From positions 42,504-106,503 of the IMG/VR virus record IMGVR_UViG_3300040801_002731: a stretch of 64,000 nt of DNA; one strand, written 5' to 3'. Of this stretch, positions 48,193 through 56,800 are shown in pieces. Both the position numbers and the translations under genes were made by a program. This DNA comes from a virus. The notes under the pieces are model-generated. The model was not told where the DNA came from. It saw only the letters and a list, made by a program, of their open reading frames with translations, and searched no databases. Numbering within the stretch: position 1 is the first letter of the stretch; every line of letters starts with the position of its first letter.

Positions 48193-49707
48193 ATGGCGCA
48201 AACATTGACACTGGCGACGTCCTGCGTTGGCGCGCAGGTTCTGAATGCCGACAGGGATGCGAAGCTGTTTCTGAGCGGGCTGCTGTCCTATGCGGTCGAA
48301 GGTGCCGAGTATTCGGCCGCGTTCAAGTCCGGCGGTTGGGACGGTCGCTCCAGCTTCTTTCAGTGGAACACGGGTCGTTTCCCGGCCGGGTTCGCCATGT
48401 CGGTTCACGACGCCCTGATCGCCAAGGGCTACAAGGTGCATCTGGTGCGCAAAGCCGTGCCGGCGCCGCGCGGCCCGGAGGACTTTCACCTGTTCGGCGG
48501 TCGCGGCACCGATCCGCGCTACGACTACCAGCCCGAGGTGGTTCGGCAGCTCATCAAGCACCGTGCCGGCATTGCTCGCGTGGCGACCGGTGGAGGCAAG
48601 AGCTGGGTTGCCACTCTTGCGATACACCGCATCCGGCGCATGACGCTGTTTCTCACCACGCGCGGCGTGCTGATGTATCAGATGGCCGACAATCTGACCG
48701 AAGCAGGCTTCAACGTCGGCATCATGGGTGACGGCGAGTTCCGGCCGCGGGCCATCAACTGCGCAATGGTGCAGACCCTGACCGCTCGGCTGCGCGAGCC
48801 TGAGCCCGACGACATGAGCGAGGCCGCTCAGCGCCAGCGGCTCATTCGCCGGCAGACCATCAAGCTCTTGGAGATGGTCGAGTTCGTCATTGGCGAGGAG
48901 GCACACGAGGCGGGCGGCGCCAGCTATTTCGAGATCCTGAAGCACTGCAAGAATGCCCACTACCGGCTCGCCCTGACGGCGACCCCCTTTATGCGCCCGG
49001 ACGCCGAAGCCAACATGCGCCTGATGGCCGCATTCGGCAGCATCATCGCTGAGGTCAGCGAGAAGATGCTGATCGACCGGGGTATCCTGGCAACGCCCTA
49101 CTTCAAGCTGATCACGCCCGAATGTCCGAAGGGGCTGCGCAAGGGCACTTCCTGGCAGCGGGCCTACAAGGTGGGTATCGTGGAGAGCGTGCCGCGCAAC
49201 CGGATCATCGTGGAGGAGACGGCCCGGGCGGTGAAGCTGGGGCTGCCGGTGATGGTTCTGGTGCAGCACAAGGCACATGGCCGACTGCTGGAAGACCTGA
49301 TGAAGCAGGCCGGAATCAAGGCCCGGTTCATCTTTGGCGAGCACGATAAGGACGCGCGTCAGGCCGCGCTGAACGCTCTCAAGGAGGGTCGCATCCAGTG
49401 TCTGATCGGCTCCACCATTCTCGATGTCGGCGTTGACGTGCCGGCCGTCGGCATGGTCATTCTGGCTGGCGGCGGCAAGGCCGAGATCGCGCTACGCCAG
49501 CGCATCGGTCGCGGTCTGCGCGCCAAGAAGGCCGGCCCCAACGTCGCCTTCATCGTCGACTTCAACGACGTTCACAACGGCCACCTGCGCGATCACTCGC
49601 GCGAGCGTCGGGCGATCCTGGAGAACACGCCCGGCTTCGCGGAGCGCATTCTTCCGTCAGGTGCCGATTTTGACTTCAAGGGCCTTGGCTTCGCCCTGGC
49701 CGCATAG
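48193..49707 (+). CDS. SF2 DNA helicase (UvsW-like)
   Basis: 504 residues. The N-terminal part (ALIAKGYKVHLVRK) precedes the helicase core: Walker A ARVATGGGKSWVATLA, MYQMADNL, motif II VIGEEAHEAGG, TATPFMR, and motif VI IALRQRIGRGLRAKK. UvsW family enzymes unwind D-loops, branched DNA and RNA-DNA hybrids, shifting phage from origin to recombination replication. AGAGGC precedes the ATG. It opens the plus-strand operon and ends with TAG. Confidence 0.9.
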   Translation: MAQTLTLATSCVGAQVLNADRDAKLFLSGLLSYAVEGAEYSAAFKSGGWDGRSSFFQWNTGRFPAGFAMSVHDALIAKGYKVHLVRKAVPAPRGPEDFHLFGGRGTDPRYDYQPEVVRQLIKHRAGIARVATGGGKSWVATLAIHRIRRMTLFLTTRGVLMYQMADNLTEAGFNVGIMGDGEFRPRAINCAMVQTLTARLREPEPDDMSEAAQRQRLIRRQTIKLLEMVEFVIGEEAHEAGGASYFEILKHCKNAHYRLALTATPFMRPDAEANMRLMAAFGSIIAEVSEKMLIDRGILATPYFKLITPECPKGLRKGTSWQRAYKVGIVESVPRNRIIVEETARAVKLGLPVMVLVQHKAHGRLLEDLMKQAGIKARFIFGEHDKDARQAALNALKEGRIQCLIGSTILDVGVDVPAVGMVILAGGGKAEIALRQRIGRGLRAKKAGPNVAFIVDFNDVHNGHLRDHSRERRAILENTPGFAERILPSGADFDFKGLGFALAA

Positions 49708-49720
49708 GAGAGCTATCTTG

Positions 49721-49903
49721 ATGTCCGATGATTTCGTTCATCTGTTCGACGAAGACGGTGTGCCGGCCCTGCGCCGGCGTCACCTGGAGCGGGAGAACGC
49801 CCGACTGACGGCCGAGGTTGCCAAGCTGCAACGGCTGCTCCAGGCCCAGGATCGCCAGATTAAGGCGTTGCAGACGCAGGACAGCGCCCCAATTCGTCAC
49901 TGA
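49721..49903 (+). CDS. Small coiled-coil protein
   Basis: 60 residues from the ATG at 49721 with GGAGAG upstream. The middle is a leucine-zipper-like coil (HLERENARLTAEVAKLQRLLQAQDRQIKALQTQ). No family is recognised. It follows the helicase gene by 13 nt. Confidence 0.6.
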   Translation: MSDDFVHLFDEDGVPALRRRHLERENARLTAEVAKLQRLLQAQDRQIKALQTQDSAPIRH

Positions 49904-49947
49904 GGCGCCGCAGGTGCTGAATTTTCCGCCTTGACACATTCTCGGAA

Positions 49948-49967
49948 ATCAATCAATTTTGACTGAC
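49948..49967. promoter_or_regulatory. Dispersed operator palindrome, copy 16, upstream of the RHH genes
   Basis: ATCAATCA-ATTT-TGACTGAC, 25 nt before the first RHH gene. A consensus TTGACA lies at 49931-49936 and places the operator over the -10 region (CAATTT, weak), the layout expected for an autoregulated repressor. Confidence 0.72.
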
Positions 49968-49992
49968 TTTCATAGCCAAAAAGGAAGAAAGT

Positions 49993-50166
49993 ATGGCACG
50001 CCAACAGGTCACGGTCAGCGACAGCATTCATCTGATGCTGAAGCGTATGGCGGCCTTGGAAGGCGTCAAGATGAACGATCTGATTTGGACGATGATCAAG
50101 ACGCGCCTCGCCACCTATCAACCCCACGTTCGCCAATCCGTTATCGAAGGAATCAAGACGAAATGA
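49993..50166 (+). CDS. Ribbon-helix-helix DNA-binding protein 1
   Basis: 57 residues: ARQQVTVSDSIHLMLKRMAALEGVKMNDLIWTMIKTRLA is a beta-alpha-alpha RHH unit of the Arc/CopG size. The ATG has AAGGAAG 6 nt upstream. It is preceded by operator copy 16 and overlaps the second RHH gene (ATGA). It is a good candidate for the protein that reads the dispersed palindrome. Confidence 0.73.
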   Translation: MARQQVTVSDSIHLMLKRMAALEGVKMNDLIWTMIKTRLATYQPHVRQSVIEGIKTK

Positions 50167-50351
50167 GCGAAAACAACAAGCCCACCAGCACCACCGTCAG
50201 CATTGCCGCCCCGCTGGCGAAGCAGCTTCGCGCCCTGGCGACCCTGAAGGGTATCAAGCCGTCCGCAATCGTTGAGGAGGCGATCCGGCGCGAAGTGGCT
50301 CAGCAGCCGGAACACGTCAAGCTGACCCTGCGCGATCTGGGAGCCATCTGA
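50163..50351 (+). CDS. Ribbon-helix-helix DNA-binding protein 2
   Basis: 62 residues: TTVSIAAPLAKQLRALATLKGIKPSAIVEEAIRREVAQ is an RHH unit. Its start overlaps the first RHH gene and its stop overlaps the kinase start, so the pair is co-translated. It could pair with RHH 1 or act as an antagonist. Confidence 0.73.
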   Translation: MSENNKPTSTTVSIAAPLAKQLRALATLKGIKPSAIVEEAIRREVAQQPEHVKLTLRDLGAI

Positions 50352-50950
50352 TGTTGCCGGACTTCATTGCCTTTGTGGGGCATCCGAAGTCCGGCAAAAC
50401 AACCGCCGCCGAGGTGTTTTTGGACACCTTTGGCGGCGAAGTTGTTGATGACGGGCACGTTCTGCGCAAATTCGCCGTCGAGGAGCTGGGTCTGAGTTGG
50501 GATGATGTGCTCAGCCAACACGGCAAAGCCCGGACCACCGAGATTCTGGGCAAGACCTGGACAAACCGAGAGATCCTCGGCGAGTTCGGCAACGCCCTGG
50601 AAGCCCTGTTCGGCGAACACATTCTGCCCTTCATCGCCACTCGGCATCACGTCCCTGGTCAGACCTGGCTGTTCCCCTCCTGCCGCAAGACGCAGGGCGC
50701 CTTCTACCGGCAGCGCGGCGGCATCGTCATTCAGATCGACAACCCACTCGCCGGCCCGTCGGGCAACGCCTTCGACGAATGGGACCGAACAGAGGTCGAC
50801 TATGTGATCAACAATGACGGCCTCGCGCGCGACCTGCCTCCGCTTCAGGCTCGCGCGCACTTGCGGGATGAGCTGATCGCGGTCGTCGAACAGCACGCCG
50901 CCGAAACCGTCTGCAATCAGCTTGCCGGTGCCCTTTGCAATGTTGCGTAG
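50351..50950 (+). CDS. Deoxynucleoside monophosphate kinase-like
   Basis: 199 residues with P-loop IAFVGHPKSGKTTAAEVFL at the N-terminus, then an adenylate-kinase-type fold (VVDDGHVLRKFAVEELGLSWDDV; PSCRKTQGAFYRQRGGIVIQIDNP; DYVINNDG). T4 gp1 and relatives phosphorylate dNMPs including modified ones. It lies in the plus-strand early-type operon and ends with TAG. Confidence 0.77.
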   Translation: MLPDFIAFVGHPKSGKTTAAEVFLDTFGGEVVDDGHVLRKFAVEELGLSWDDVLSQHGKARTTEILGKTWTNREILGEFGNALEALFGEHILPFIATRHHVPGQTWLFPSCRKTQGAFYRQRGGIVIQIDNPLAGPSGNAFDEWDRTEVDYVINNDGLARDLPPLQARAHLRDELIAVVEQHAAETVCNQLAGALCNVA

Positions 50951-50960
50951 AAAGCACACC

Positions 50961-51074
50961 ATGCGTGACCACACACCCAACCCCCTGTTCGACATTCTGA
51001 CCGCTCTGGCGCTGATCTTCGGTTTTCTCGCCTTCGGTCTGAACCTGATCCGCGGCGGCTTTTTGCCGTCCTGA
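50961..51074 (+). CDS. Small single-span membrane protein
   Basis: 37 residues, MRDHTPNPLFDILTALALIFG... with one hydrophobic helix (DILTALALIFGFLAFGLNLI) and a short tail RGGFLPS. It lies 10 nt after the kinase. A membrane peptide of this size could act in exclusion or lysis control; function unknown. Confidence 0.6.
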   Translation: MRDHTPNPLFDILTALALIFGFLAFGLNLIRGGFLPS

Positions 51075-51077
51075 TAG

Positions 51078-51097
51078 ATCAATCAGGATTGACTTAT
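51078..51097. promoter_or_regulatory. Dispersed operator palindrome, copy 17
   Basis: ATCAATCA-GGAT-TGACTTAT; its right end covers the ATG of the next small gene. Confidence 0.68.
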
Positions 51098-51194
51098 GCC
51101 CCTGTTTCTCATGGTTCCCATCGTCTGGCAGACGGCCGCAACCGTCTTCAACCCCTTCGCTTGGATTCCGGTGCGTCATGATCGTCAAGGATGA
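51096..51194 (+). CDS. Small hydrophobic peptide
   Basis: 32 residues, MPLFLMVPIVWQTAATVFNP then FAWIPVRHDRQG. One hydrophobic helix with a basic tail. The 3' end overlaps the next gene by 17 nt. There is no clear ribosome site because the operator abuts the start, so it may be leaderless or not expressed. Confidence 0.42.
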   Translation: MPLFLMVPIVWQTAATVFNPFAWIPVRHDRQG

Positions 51195-51534
51195 CCCAAA
51201 CGCCGATCCTCGGCTTCGCGTGCATCTGCGCACGGCCGGCGTCAAGCACCACCATATCGCCTGGCTGCGTCGGGACGCCGCTCAATGCTTCGACTGCCTG
51301 CCCATCGACGTTCCGGCGCCGGGCGGCATGATCAGTCTGCCGGTGGTCATGGACGGCATCACCATTGGTGATGCCGCTGCCAAGGCCATTCGCCACCCCT
51401 GGCCGTTCTACGCGCGTGTTGAGGAGCTTCGCTCCCACGGCGTCTGGATCGCCTCTTGGCCGATCGCCCTTGTCGATATCGAAAACCTGGCTGGCTTGTT
51501 GTGGTCGGGTGAGACCGAGGCGGTTCGTCGATGA
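51178..51534 (+). CDS. Hypothetical protein
   Basis: 118 residues (MIVKDDPNADPRLRVHLRTAG; AWLRRDAAQCFDCLPIDVPAPGGMISLPVVMDGITIGDAAAKAI). No family recognised. It overlaps the next gene by 4 nt, so the two are translated together. Confidence 0.6.
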   Translation: MIVKDDPNADPRLRVHLRTAGVKHHHIAWLRRDAAQCFDCLPIDVPAPGGMISLPVVMDGITIGDAAAKAIRHPWPFYARVEELRSHGVWIASWPIALVDIENLAGLLWSGETEAVRR

Positions 51535-51929
51535 AGGCGCTCAACCCCGCAGTCGACGGCACGCAGGTCTGGTTGCGCGAGGGCAAGAAGGAGCGCCTGG
51601 TCGGTATCCTCGACATCGGCAACCCCAACATCCGGCAAATGCCGAACCTAACCCTTGTCGATCTTCCGCAGGCCATGACCGGCTCGCACGACACCATCAA
51701 CACCTTCGACGTGCCCCTGTCCGGCAGACAGGTCGGCGTCTCTCTTGAGGCCCTTTACTCCTCTCGCCGGCCCACTCTCGATCTGCTCATGGACGCCGGC
51801 GCGCCTGCCTACGCGACGGTCCAGGAGGATCTCACACATGGCGTCATCTGCGCCAGGTGGCGGGTGGCCGAGGTGGATGTGGACCTCTACGAGCGACTGT
51901 TTGATCTCGAACAATTCGTCCCGGTCTGA
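51531..51929 (+). CDS. Hypothetical protein
   Basis: 132 residues (MKALNPAVDGTQVWLREGKKERLVGILDIGNPNIRQMPNLTLVDLPQAM... VSLEALYSSRRPTLDLLMDAGAP). No family recognised; beta-rich start and acidic end. Coupled to the preceding gene and 2 nt from the next. Confidence 0.6.
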   Translation: MKALNPAVDGTQVWLREGKKERLVGILDIGNPNIRQMPNLTLVDLPQAMTGSHDTINTFDVPLSGRQVGVSLEALYSSRRPTLDLLMDAGAPAYATVQEDLTHGVICARWRVAEVDVDLYERLFDLEQFVPV

Positions 51930-51931
51930 TC

Positions 51932-52381
51932 ATGCCCGGTCTCTTTCCCGATCGCTTCAACGACGAGTTCCAGACCTTCATGATCGGCACCAAGCTCGGT
52001 GAAGGTGTCGACCGCGAGGTCTACGTTTTTCGCGGCGACACCACCAAGGTCATCAAGATCGAGAAACCCGGCGTCGAGTTCTCCAACGTGGAGGAATGGA
52101 CCGTCTGGCATGAGGCTCTACACGCGGACGTTCAGGACTGGTTCGCGCCCTGCTACGGCATCTCCGAGGGCGGCCGGTTTCTGATTCAGGCCCGCACCAA
52201 GCCCATCGAGCGACTGCCCGACAAGCTCCCCAGCTTCATGACCGACATCAAGCGCGAGAACTTTGGCCGGCTACCTGACGGTCGCATCGTCGCGCACGAC
52301 TACTCCCGCCATCAGCTCTACACGCGCGGCTTTGCCAACTGGCGGCTGAAAAAGGTCGCCAAGGTCGATCACGAGCGTTAA
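51932..52381 (+). CDS. Protein-kinase-like fold protein
   Basis: 149 residues. It shows a kinase-like N-lobe (FMIGTKLGEGVDREVYVFRGDTTKVIKIEKP, with a glycine loop and Lys in VIKIEK), then NVEEWTVWHEAL, and later GRLPDGRIVAHDYSRHQ. It is shorter than a complete kinase and lacks a clear HRD/DFG, so it is probably inactive or a minimal phosphotransferase. This resembles small kinase-like proteins known in phages. Confidence 0.6.
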   Translation: MPGLFPDRFNDEFQTFMIGTKLGEGVDREVYVFRGDTTKVIKIEKPGVEFSNVEEWTVWHEALHADVQDWFAPCYGISEGGRFLIQARTKPIERLPDKLPSFMTDIKRENFGRLPDGRIVAHDYSRHQLYTRGFANWRLKKVAKVDHER

Positions 52382-52432
52382 ACACTCAGACGCGATTCAT
52401 TGGACATCGCCGGATCGCTGGATCTATCCTGA

Positions 52433-52458
52433 GCGAACCCGCCATCTAGCGAGTTCGC
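52433..52458. promoter_or_regulatory. Inverted repeat at the parA start
   Basis: GCGAAC (52433-52438) and GTTCGC (52453-52458) flank 14 bp directly before the ATG at 52461. TTGGAC at about 52400 may be a -35 element. It could be the auto-repression site or centromere of the partition genes, and it may hide the ribosome site. Confidence 0.45.
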
Positions 52459-52460
52459 CC

Positions 52461-53126
52461 ATGAACGCCATCATCCTTGCTGCCGTTTCGCAAAAGGGCG
52501 GTGTCGGCAAAAGCACCGTCGCCCGCCTTCTCTCCACCGTCTACGCCGGCGCCGGCTGGGATGTGAAACTGGCCGATCTGAACCTCAAGCAGAAGACCGC
52601 CGTCAACTGGGTGGCGGATCGTCTGCACGAGGGTATCACGCCAGAGATCACGGCCGAGCCTTTCGGCACCGTCAAAAAGGCCCTGCGTCTCGCTGCGCAG
52701 TATGACGCCATGATCTTCGACGGCGCCCCGGACTCCCACGCTACCACACTTGAGATCGCCAAGGCCGCGCACGCCGTCTTCATTCCCACAGGCGTCACCA
52801 AGGACGACCTGATGCCCCAGGTGCTGCTCGCGCACGAGCTGACTGGCGATCACGGCATCGCGGTCGAGCGCATTCTGTTCGTGCTGAACAAGACCCTGGA
52901 CAGCCAGGTCTCGGTCGACGAGGCGCGCACCTACGTCGAGCGGGCGGGCTACGCCTGCTCCAGCAATCACCTGAAGATGTCCACCGGCTATCAGCGCGCA
53001 CAGAACATCGGCCGCTCGGTCGCCGAGACCGAATACCCCACGCTCAATCAGGCGGCCGACCGGCTCGCGCAAGAGATGGTCGACTTCATTGAGCTGCGCG
53101 TCGGACTGAAGAAGGAGACGGCGTGA
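52461..53126 (+). CDS. parA: ParA-family partition ATPase
   Basis: 221 residues. The deviant Walker A is LAAVSQKGGVGKSTVARLLS with the signature lysine of ParA/MinD, then VKLADLNLKQKTAVNWVADR and MIFDGAPDSHATTLEIAKAAHAVFIPT. There is no N-terminal HTH, so it is the small, type Ib ParA. It moves plasmid copies with a centromere-binding partner, here the RHH protein that follows (TGATG overlap). It supports plasmid-like maintenance. Confidence 0.9.
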   Translation: MNAIILAAVSQKGGVGKSTVARLLSTVYAGAGWDVKLADLNLKQKTAVNWVADRLHEGITPEITAEPFGTVKKALRLAAQYDAMIFDGAPDSHATTLEIAKAAHAVFIPTGVTKDDLMPQVLLAHELTGDHGIAVERILFVLNKTLDSQVSVDEARTYVERAGYACSSNHLKMSTGYQRAQNIGRSVAETEYPTLNQAADRLAQEMVDFIELRVGLKKETA

Positions 53127-53368
53127 TGGCCGAGGTCAGCAAACCCATGCGGCGCAATCAGGTTGGACGGCTCTCCGATCAGATGCCGCCGCCCCAGGAC
53201 AACGCCCCCGGCAATCTGGCTGCGGCCGGCACGCGCGATCTGAACTTCAAGGTTGACCCGGACTTCCGGCGCCGGTTCAAGATGGAGGCGGTCACGCGCG
53301 ACATGACCCAGGTGGATCTGCTGCGCGCGGCGTTCGAGCATTACATCAACACGAAGCCGCAGGACTGA
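53126..53368 (+). CDS. RHH partition partner (ParG/ParB-type)
   Basis: 80 residues. A flexible N-terminus (PMRRNQVGRLSDQMPPPQDNAPGN) precedes an RHH unit (RDLNFKVDPDFRRRFKMEAVTRDMTQVDLLRAAFEHYIN). This is the ParG architecture: mobile tail that contacts ParA plus RHH DNA-binding fold. The start ATG overlaps the parA stop. Confidence 0.77.
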   Translation: MAEVSKPMRRNQVGRLSDQMPPPQDNAPGNLAAAGTRDLNFKVDPDFRRRFKMEAVTRDMTQVDLLRAAFEHYINTKPQD

Positions 53369-53371
53369 CCG

Positions 53372-53584
53372 ATGGGCAACGCCTGGATCATCGACCTGAA
53401 GAAGAACACCGTTCGACACGCCAACGGGTTGACCGTCCGGTTCTATGTCGACGCTGTGCCGGACGCCGGGTTCGAGATCGCAGGTCGACCTGTTGGTCCG
53501 ATGCCGCTGCACGTTCCTTACGAGGACATCCAGCGGCTGATCAACGAAGCCGGCGACGCCTATCTGAACGCGCTCCTGCGCTGA
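53372..53584 (+). CDS. Hypothetical protein after partition genes
   Basis: 70 residues (MGNAWIIDLKKNTVRHANGLTVRFYVDAVPDAGFEI), beta-rich start then a helical end; no family recognised. It is the last gene of the plus-strand operon, 3 nt after the RHH gene. Confidence 0.62.
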   Translation: MGNAWIIDLKKNTVRHANGLTVRFYVDAVPDAGFEIAGRPVGPMPLHVPYEDIQRLINEAGDAYLNALLR

Positions 53585-53589
53585 ACAAA

Positions 53590-53675
53590 TCCGGGTGGCG
53601 GGAGTCGAACCCGCACACTCTCTTTGAGCATCCGATTTTTAAGATCGGCGCGTCTACCAATTCCGCCACACCCGG
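53590..53675 (-). tRNA. tRNA-Leu (anticodon UAA)
   Basis: On the minus strand the acceptor stem is CCGGGTG/CACCCGG, the D-arm GCGGAATTGGTAGACGCGCC, the anticodon stem CCGAT/ATCGG with loop CTTAAAA (anticodon TAA), then a long class II variable arm and the T-arm GCGGGTTCGACTCCCGC. The discriminator is A; no CCA is encoded. It decodes UUA, a codon rare in GC-rich genomes. It is not an amber suppressor. Confidence 0.93.
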
Positions 53676-53835
53676 CCGATTGCTCAAGCCTAACCCGTCG
53701 AGGTTTGCACGACGGATTGCGAGATCGTGTCTGATTCCGGCCACAGATACGATACCGGCCTCGCTGGAAACAAGAGGTTGGCCGAATTGGGCGATTGGGA
53801 CGCTAATTAGGCGAATCTAACGGGGACGACTTACC

Positions 53836-56800
53836 ATGCAGTTAGGCGAGATTTTAGAGAACTACCGCACCGCCTCGACCAACGAGCGCGAGAAGGGTGA
53901 ATATTTCGAGCGCTTGGTTCGCGTGTTCATCACCAATGATGACATCCAGAAGCAGTTCTACTCCGCCGTCGTCCCCTTCGCTGAATGGGCAAAGCAACAG
54001 GGCTGGAGCAATGCGGACACCGGGATCGACCTGGTGGCCACCCTTGCGGACGGGTCGGGGTATGCGGCCATCCAATGCAAGTTCTACGCCCCCAACCATG
54101 TGATCCAGAAGCCCGACATCGACAGCTTCATTTCTGCGGCCTCGAATGACCTCTTCACCCGCCTGATCATCGCGGACACCACCCGGAAGGACTTCGGGCG
54201 CAACACCAAGGAAACCCTGGACAAGCTCTCGAAGGACTGGAACCGGATCGGTATCAATGAGCTTGAGGCCAGCCGGATCGACTGGTCGCAATTCATCCGC
54301 ACCGGCAACGTCACCCTGGCCCCCAAGAAGCAGCTTCGGGATCACCAGCGGGATGCGCTGACAGCCGTCACGGAAGGTCTGGCTGAGGCAGATCGCGGCA
54401 AGCTCATCATGGCTTGCGGAACCGGCAAGACCTTCACCGCCCTGCGGGTCGCCGAGACCATAGCAGGCAAAGGCAAGCACGCGCTCTTCATGGTCCCGTC
54501 GCTGGCGCTGATGTCTCAGACCGTGCGCGAGTGGAAGAACGACTGTCAGGAAGAGTTCACGGCCTTCTCAGCCTGTTCGGACATCAAAGTCGGGCGCAAC
54601 GCCGATGCCGATAGCCTTGATCTGAATGTCCATGACCTCGCCTTCCCGGCCACGACAGACCCGGAAAAACTGGCCCGCCAGGTCAAGGATGCGCCTGCGG
54701 ACAAGATGACAGTGGTCTTCTCGACCTATCATTCCATCGACGTTCTGACGCGCGCGCAAAAGAACCACGGCCTGCCCGAGTTCGATCTGGTGATCTGCGA
54801 CGAGGCGCACCGGACCACAGGCGTTACCCTGAAGGATGAGGATGACAGCAACTTCGTCCGCATCCACAACAACGACTATGTGAAGGCTCGAAAGCGCCTC
54901 TACATGACGGCCACCCCCCGCATTTTTGGGGACGCTGCGCGCCGCAAGGCCGATGACCATGAGGCCGAGCTGGCCTCGATGGATGACGAGACCAAGTTTG
55001 GCAAAGACCTGTTCCACCGGGGATTTGGCTGGGCCGTCGAGAATGAACTGCTGACCGACTACAAGGTCGTGGTGCTCGCCGTGGATGAGGGGCTGATTTC
55101 CAGCACCATTCAGAGCCGCCTCAAGGAAGGCGCGGAACTGACCCTGGACGACGCCACCAAGATCATCGGATGTTACAAGGCCCTGACCAAGAGTGACCTC
55201 AAGGGCGATCTGACCTTCGATCCGCAGCCCATGAAGCGCGCGCTGGCCTTCTGCCATAGCATCAAGAAGTCTCTGGTGATCAAAGAGGAGTTTACCCGCG
55301 TTGTCGATGAATACACCGGCAACGACTTCTTCGGTGACGCGGCGCCTCTGCACACTGAGGTGCGCCATATTGACGGCAGCTTCAACTCCAGCGCCCGAGA
55401 AGAAATGCTGAACTGGCTCAAGGCCGATGCAGGCGATGATACCTGCCGCATCCTGACCAACGCCAAGGTATTGTCCGAGGGCGTGGACGTGCCGGCCCTC
55501 GACGCCATCATGTTCATGCACCCACGCAAGAGTCAGATCGACGTGGTGCAATCTGTGGGGCGCGTCATGCGCCGTGCGGAAGGCAAGAAGCTCGGCTATG
55601 TGATCCTGCCAGTGGCTATCCCGCCCAACACAAAGCCCGAGGACGCCCTGAACGACAACGAGCGGTATCAGGTTGTCTGGCAAATCCTGAACGCGCTCCG
55701 TGCCCATGACGAACGCCTCGACGCTCGCATCAACCAGGCCGAACTGGGCGAGGATATCAGCGACAAGATCGAGCTGGTGCGCATCTCATCCAATACAGAG
55801 CTGAGAGAGCTGACCGCTGTGGTCGATGACTTCGCCACGAGCAAGACCAAGGCCGAGAAGACGGGCGCAGGCATTGGGCAGGAGAGCCGAGAGCGGCGGA
55901 CCTATGGCGAGCCGGATGCTCAAGGGTCTTTCGTCTTCGACGAGTTCACCCGCGCCATCATGGCCAAGATCGTCCAGAAGTGCGGAACCCGCGAATACTG
56001 GGATTCTTGGGCCAGAGACATCGCCAAGATTGCCCAGACACATATCACGCGCATCACCACCATCGTCGGCCAGCCGGGGGCTGAACGAGACGCCTTCCTC
56101 GCCTTCCTCGAAGAGCTACAGGACGACCTGAACCCCTCGATCACCGAGGCCGAGGCCATCGAGATGCTGGCGCAGCACCTCATCACGCGCCCGGTCTTTG
56201 ACGCTCTGTTCAAGGGCAGCCAGTTCACCAGAGCGAACCCCGTCTCGTGTGCGATGGAGACGGTGCTTGGGCAACTCCACCAACACAATCTCGCCAAAGA
56301 GGCGGAGAGCCTCGCCAAGTTCTACGCCAGCGTCGAACGCCGCGCTGCCGATGTGGTGACAGCCCACGGGCGGCAGGAGCTGATCTACAAGCTCTATGAC
56401 AGCTTCTTCAAAGGGGCCTTTCCGGTTCTGACGCAGCGGCTTGGCATCGTCTACACGCCGGTCGAGGTGGTGGATTTCATCATCCATTCGGTCAATGACG
56501 TGTTGAAGGCGCAGTTCGGCCAGACCCTCGGGGCCGAGGGTGTTCATATCCTCGACCCCTTCACCGGCACCGGCACCTTCATCACCCGGCTACTGCAATC
56601 TGGTCTGATCGCGCGCGAAGAGCTGGCGCACAAATACCGGAAGGAAATCCACGCCAACGAGATCGTCCTGCTGGCCTATTACATCGCCGCCATCAACATC
56701 GAGACGGTCTATCACGAGCTGATGCAGGGCGCGCTGTCGGAGGACGCGCCCTATGAACCCTTCAAAGGCATCCTGCTGACCGACACCTTCCAGATGTATG

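Noticed and set aside
53590-53675. Amber suppressor tRNA explaining the helicase TAG
   Set aside because: The anticodon loop CTTAAAA gives UAA, which reads UUA (Leu), not UAG.
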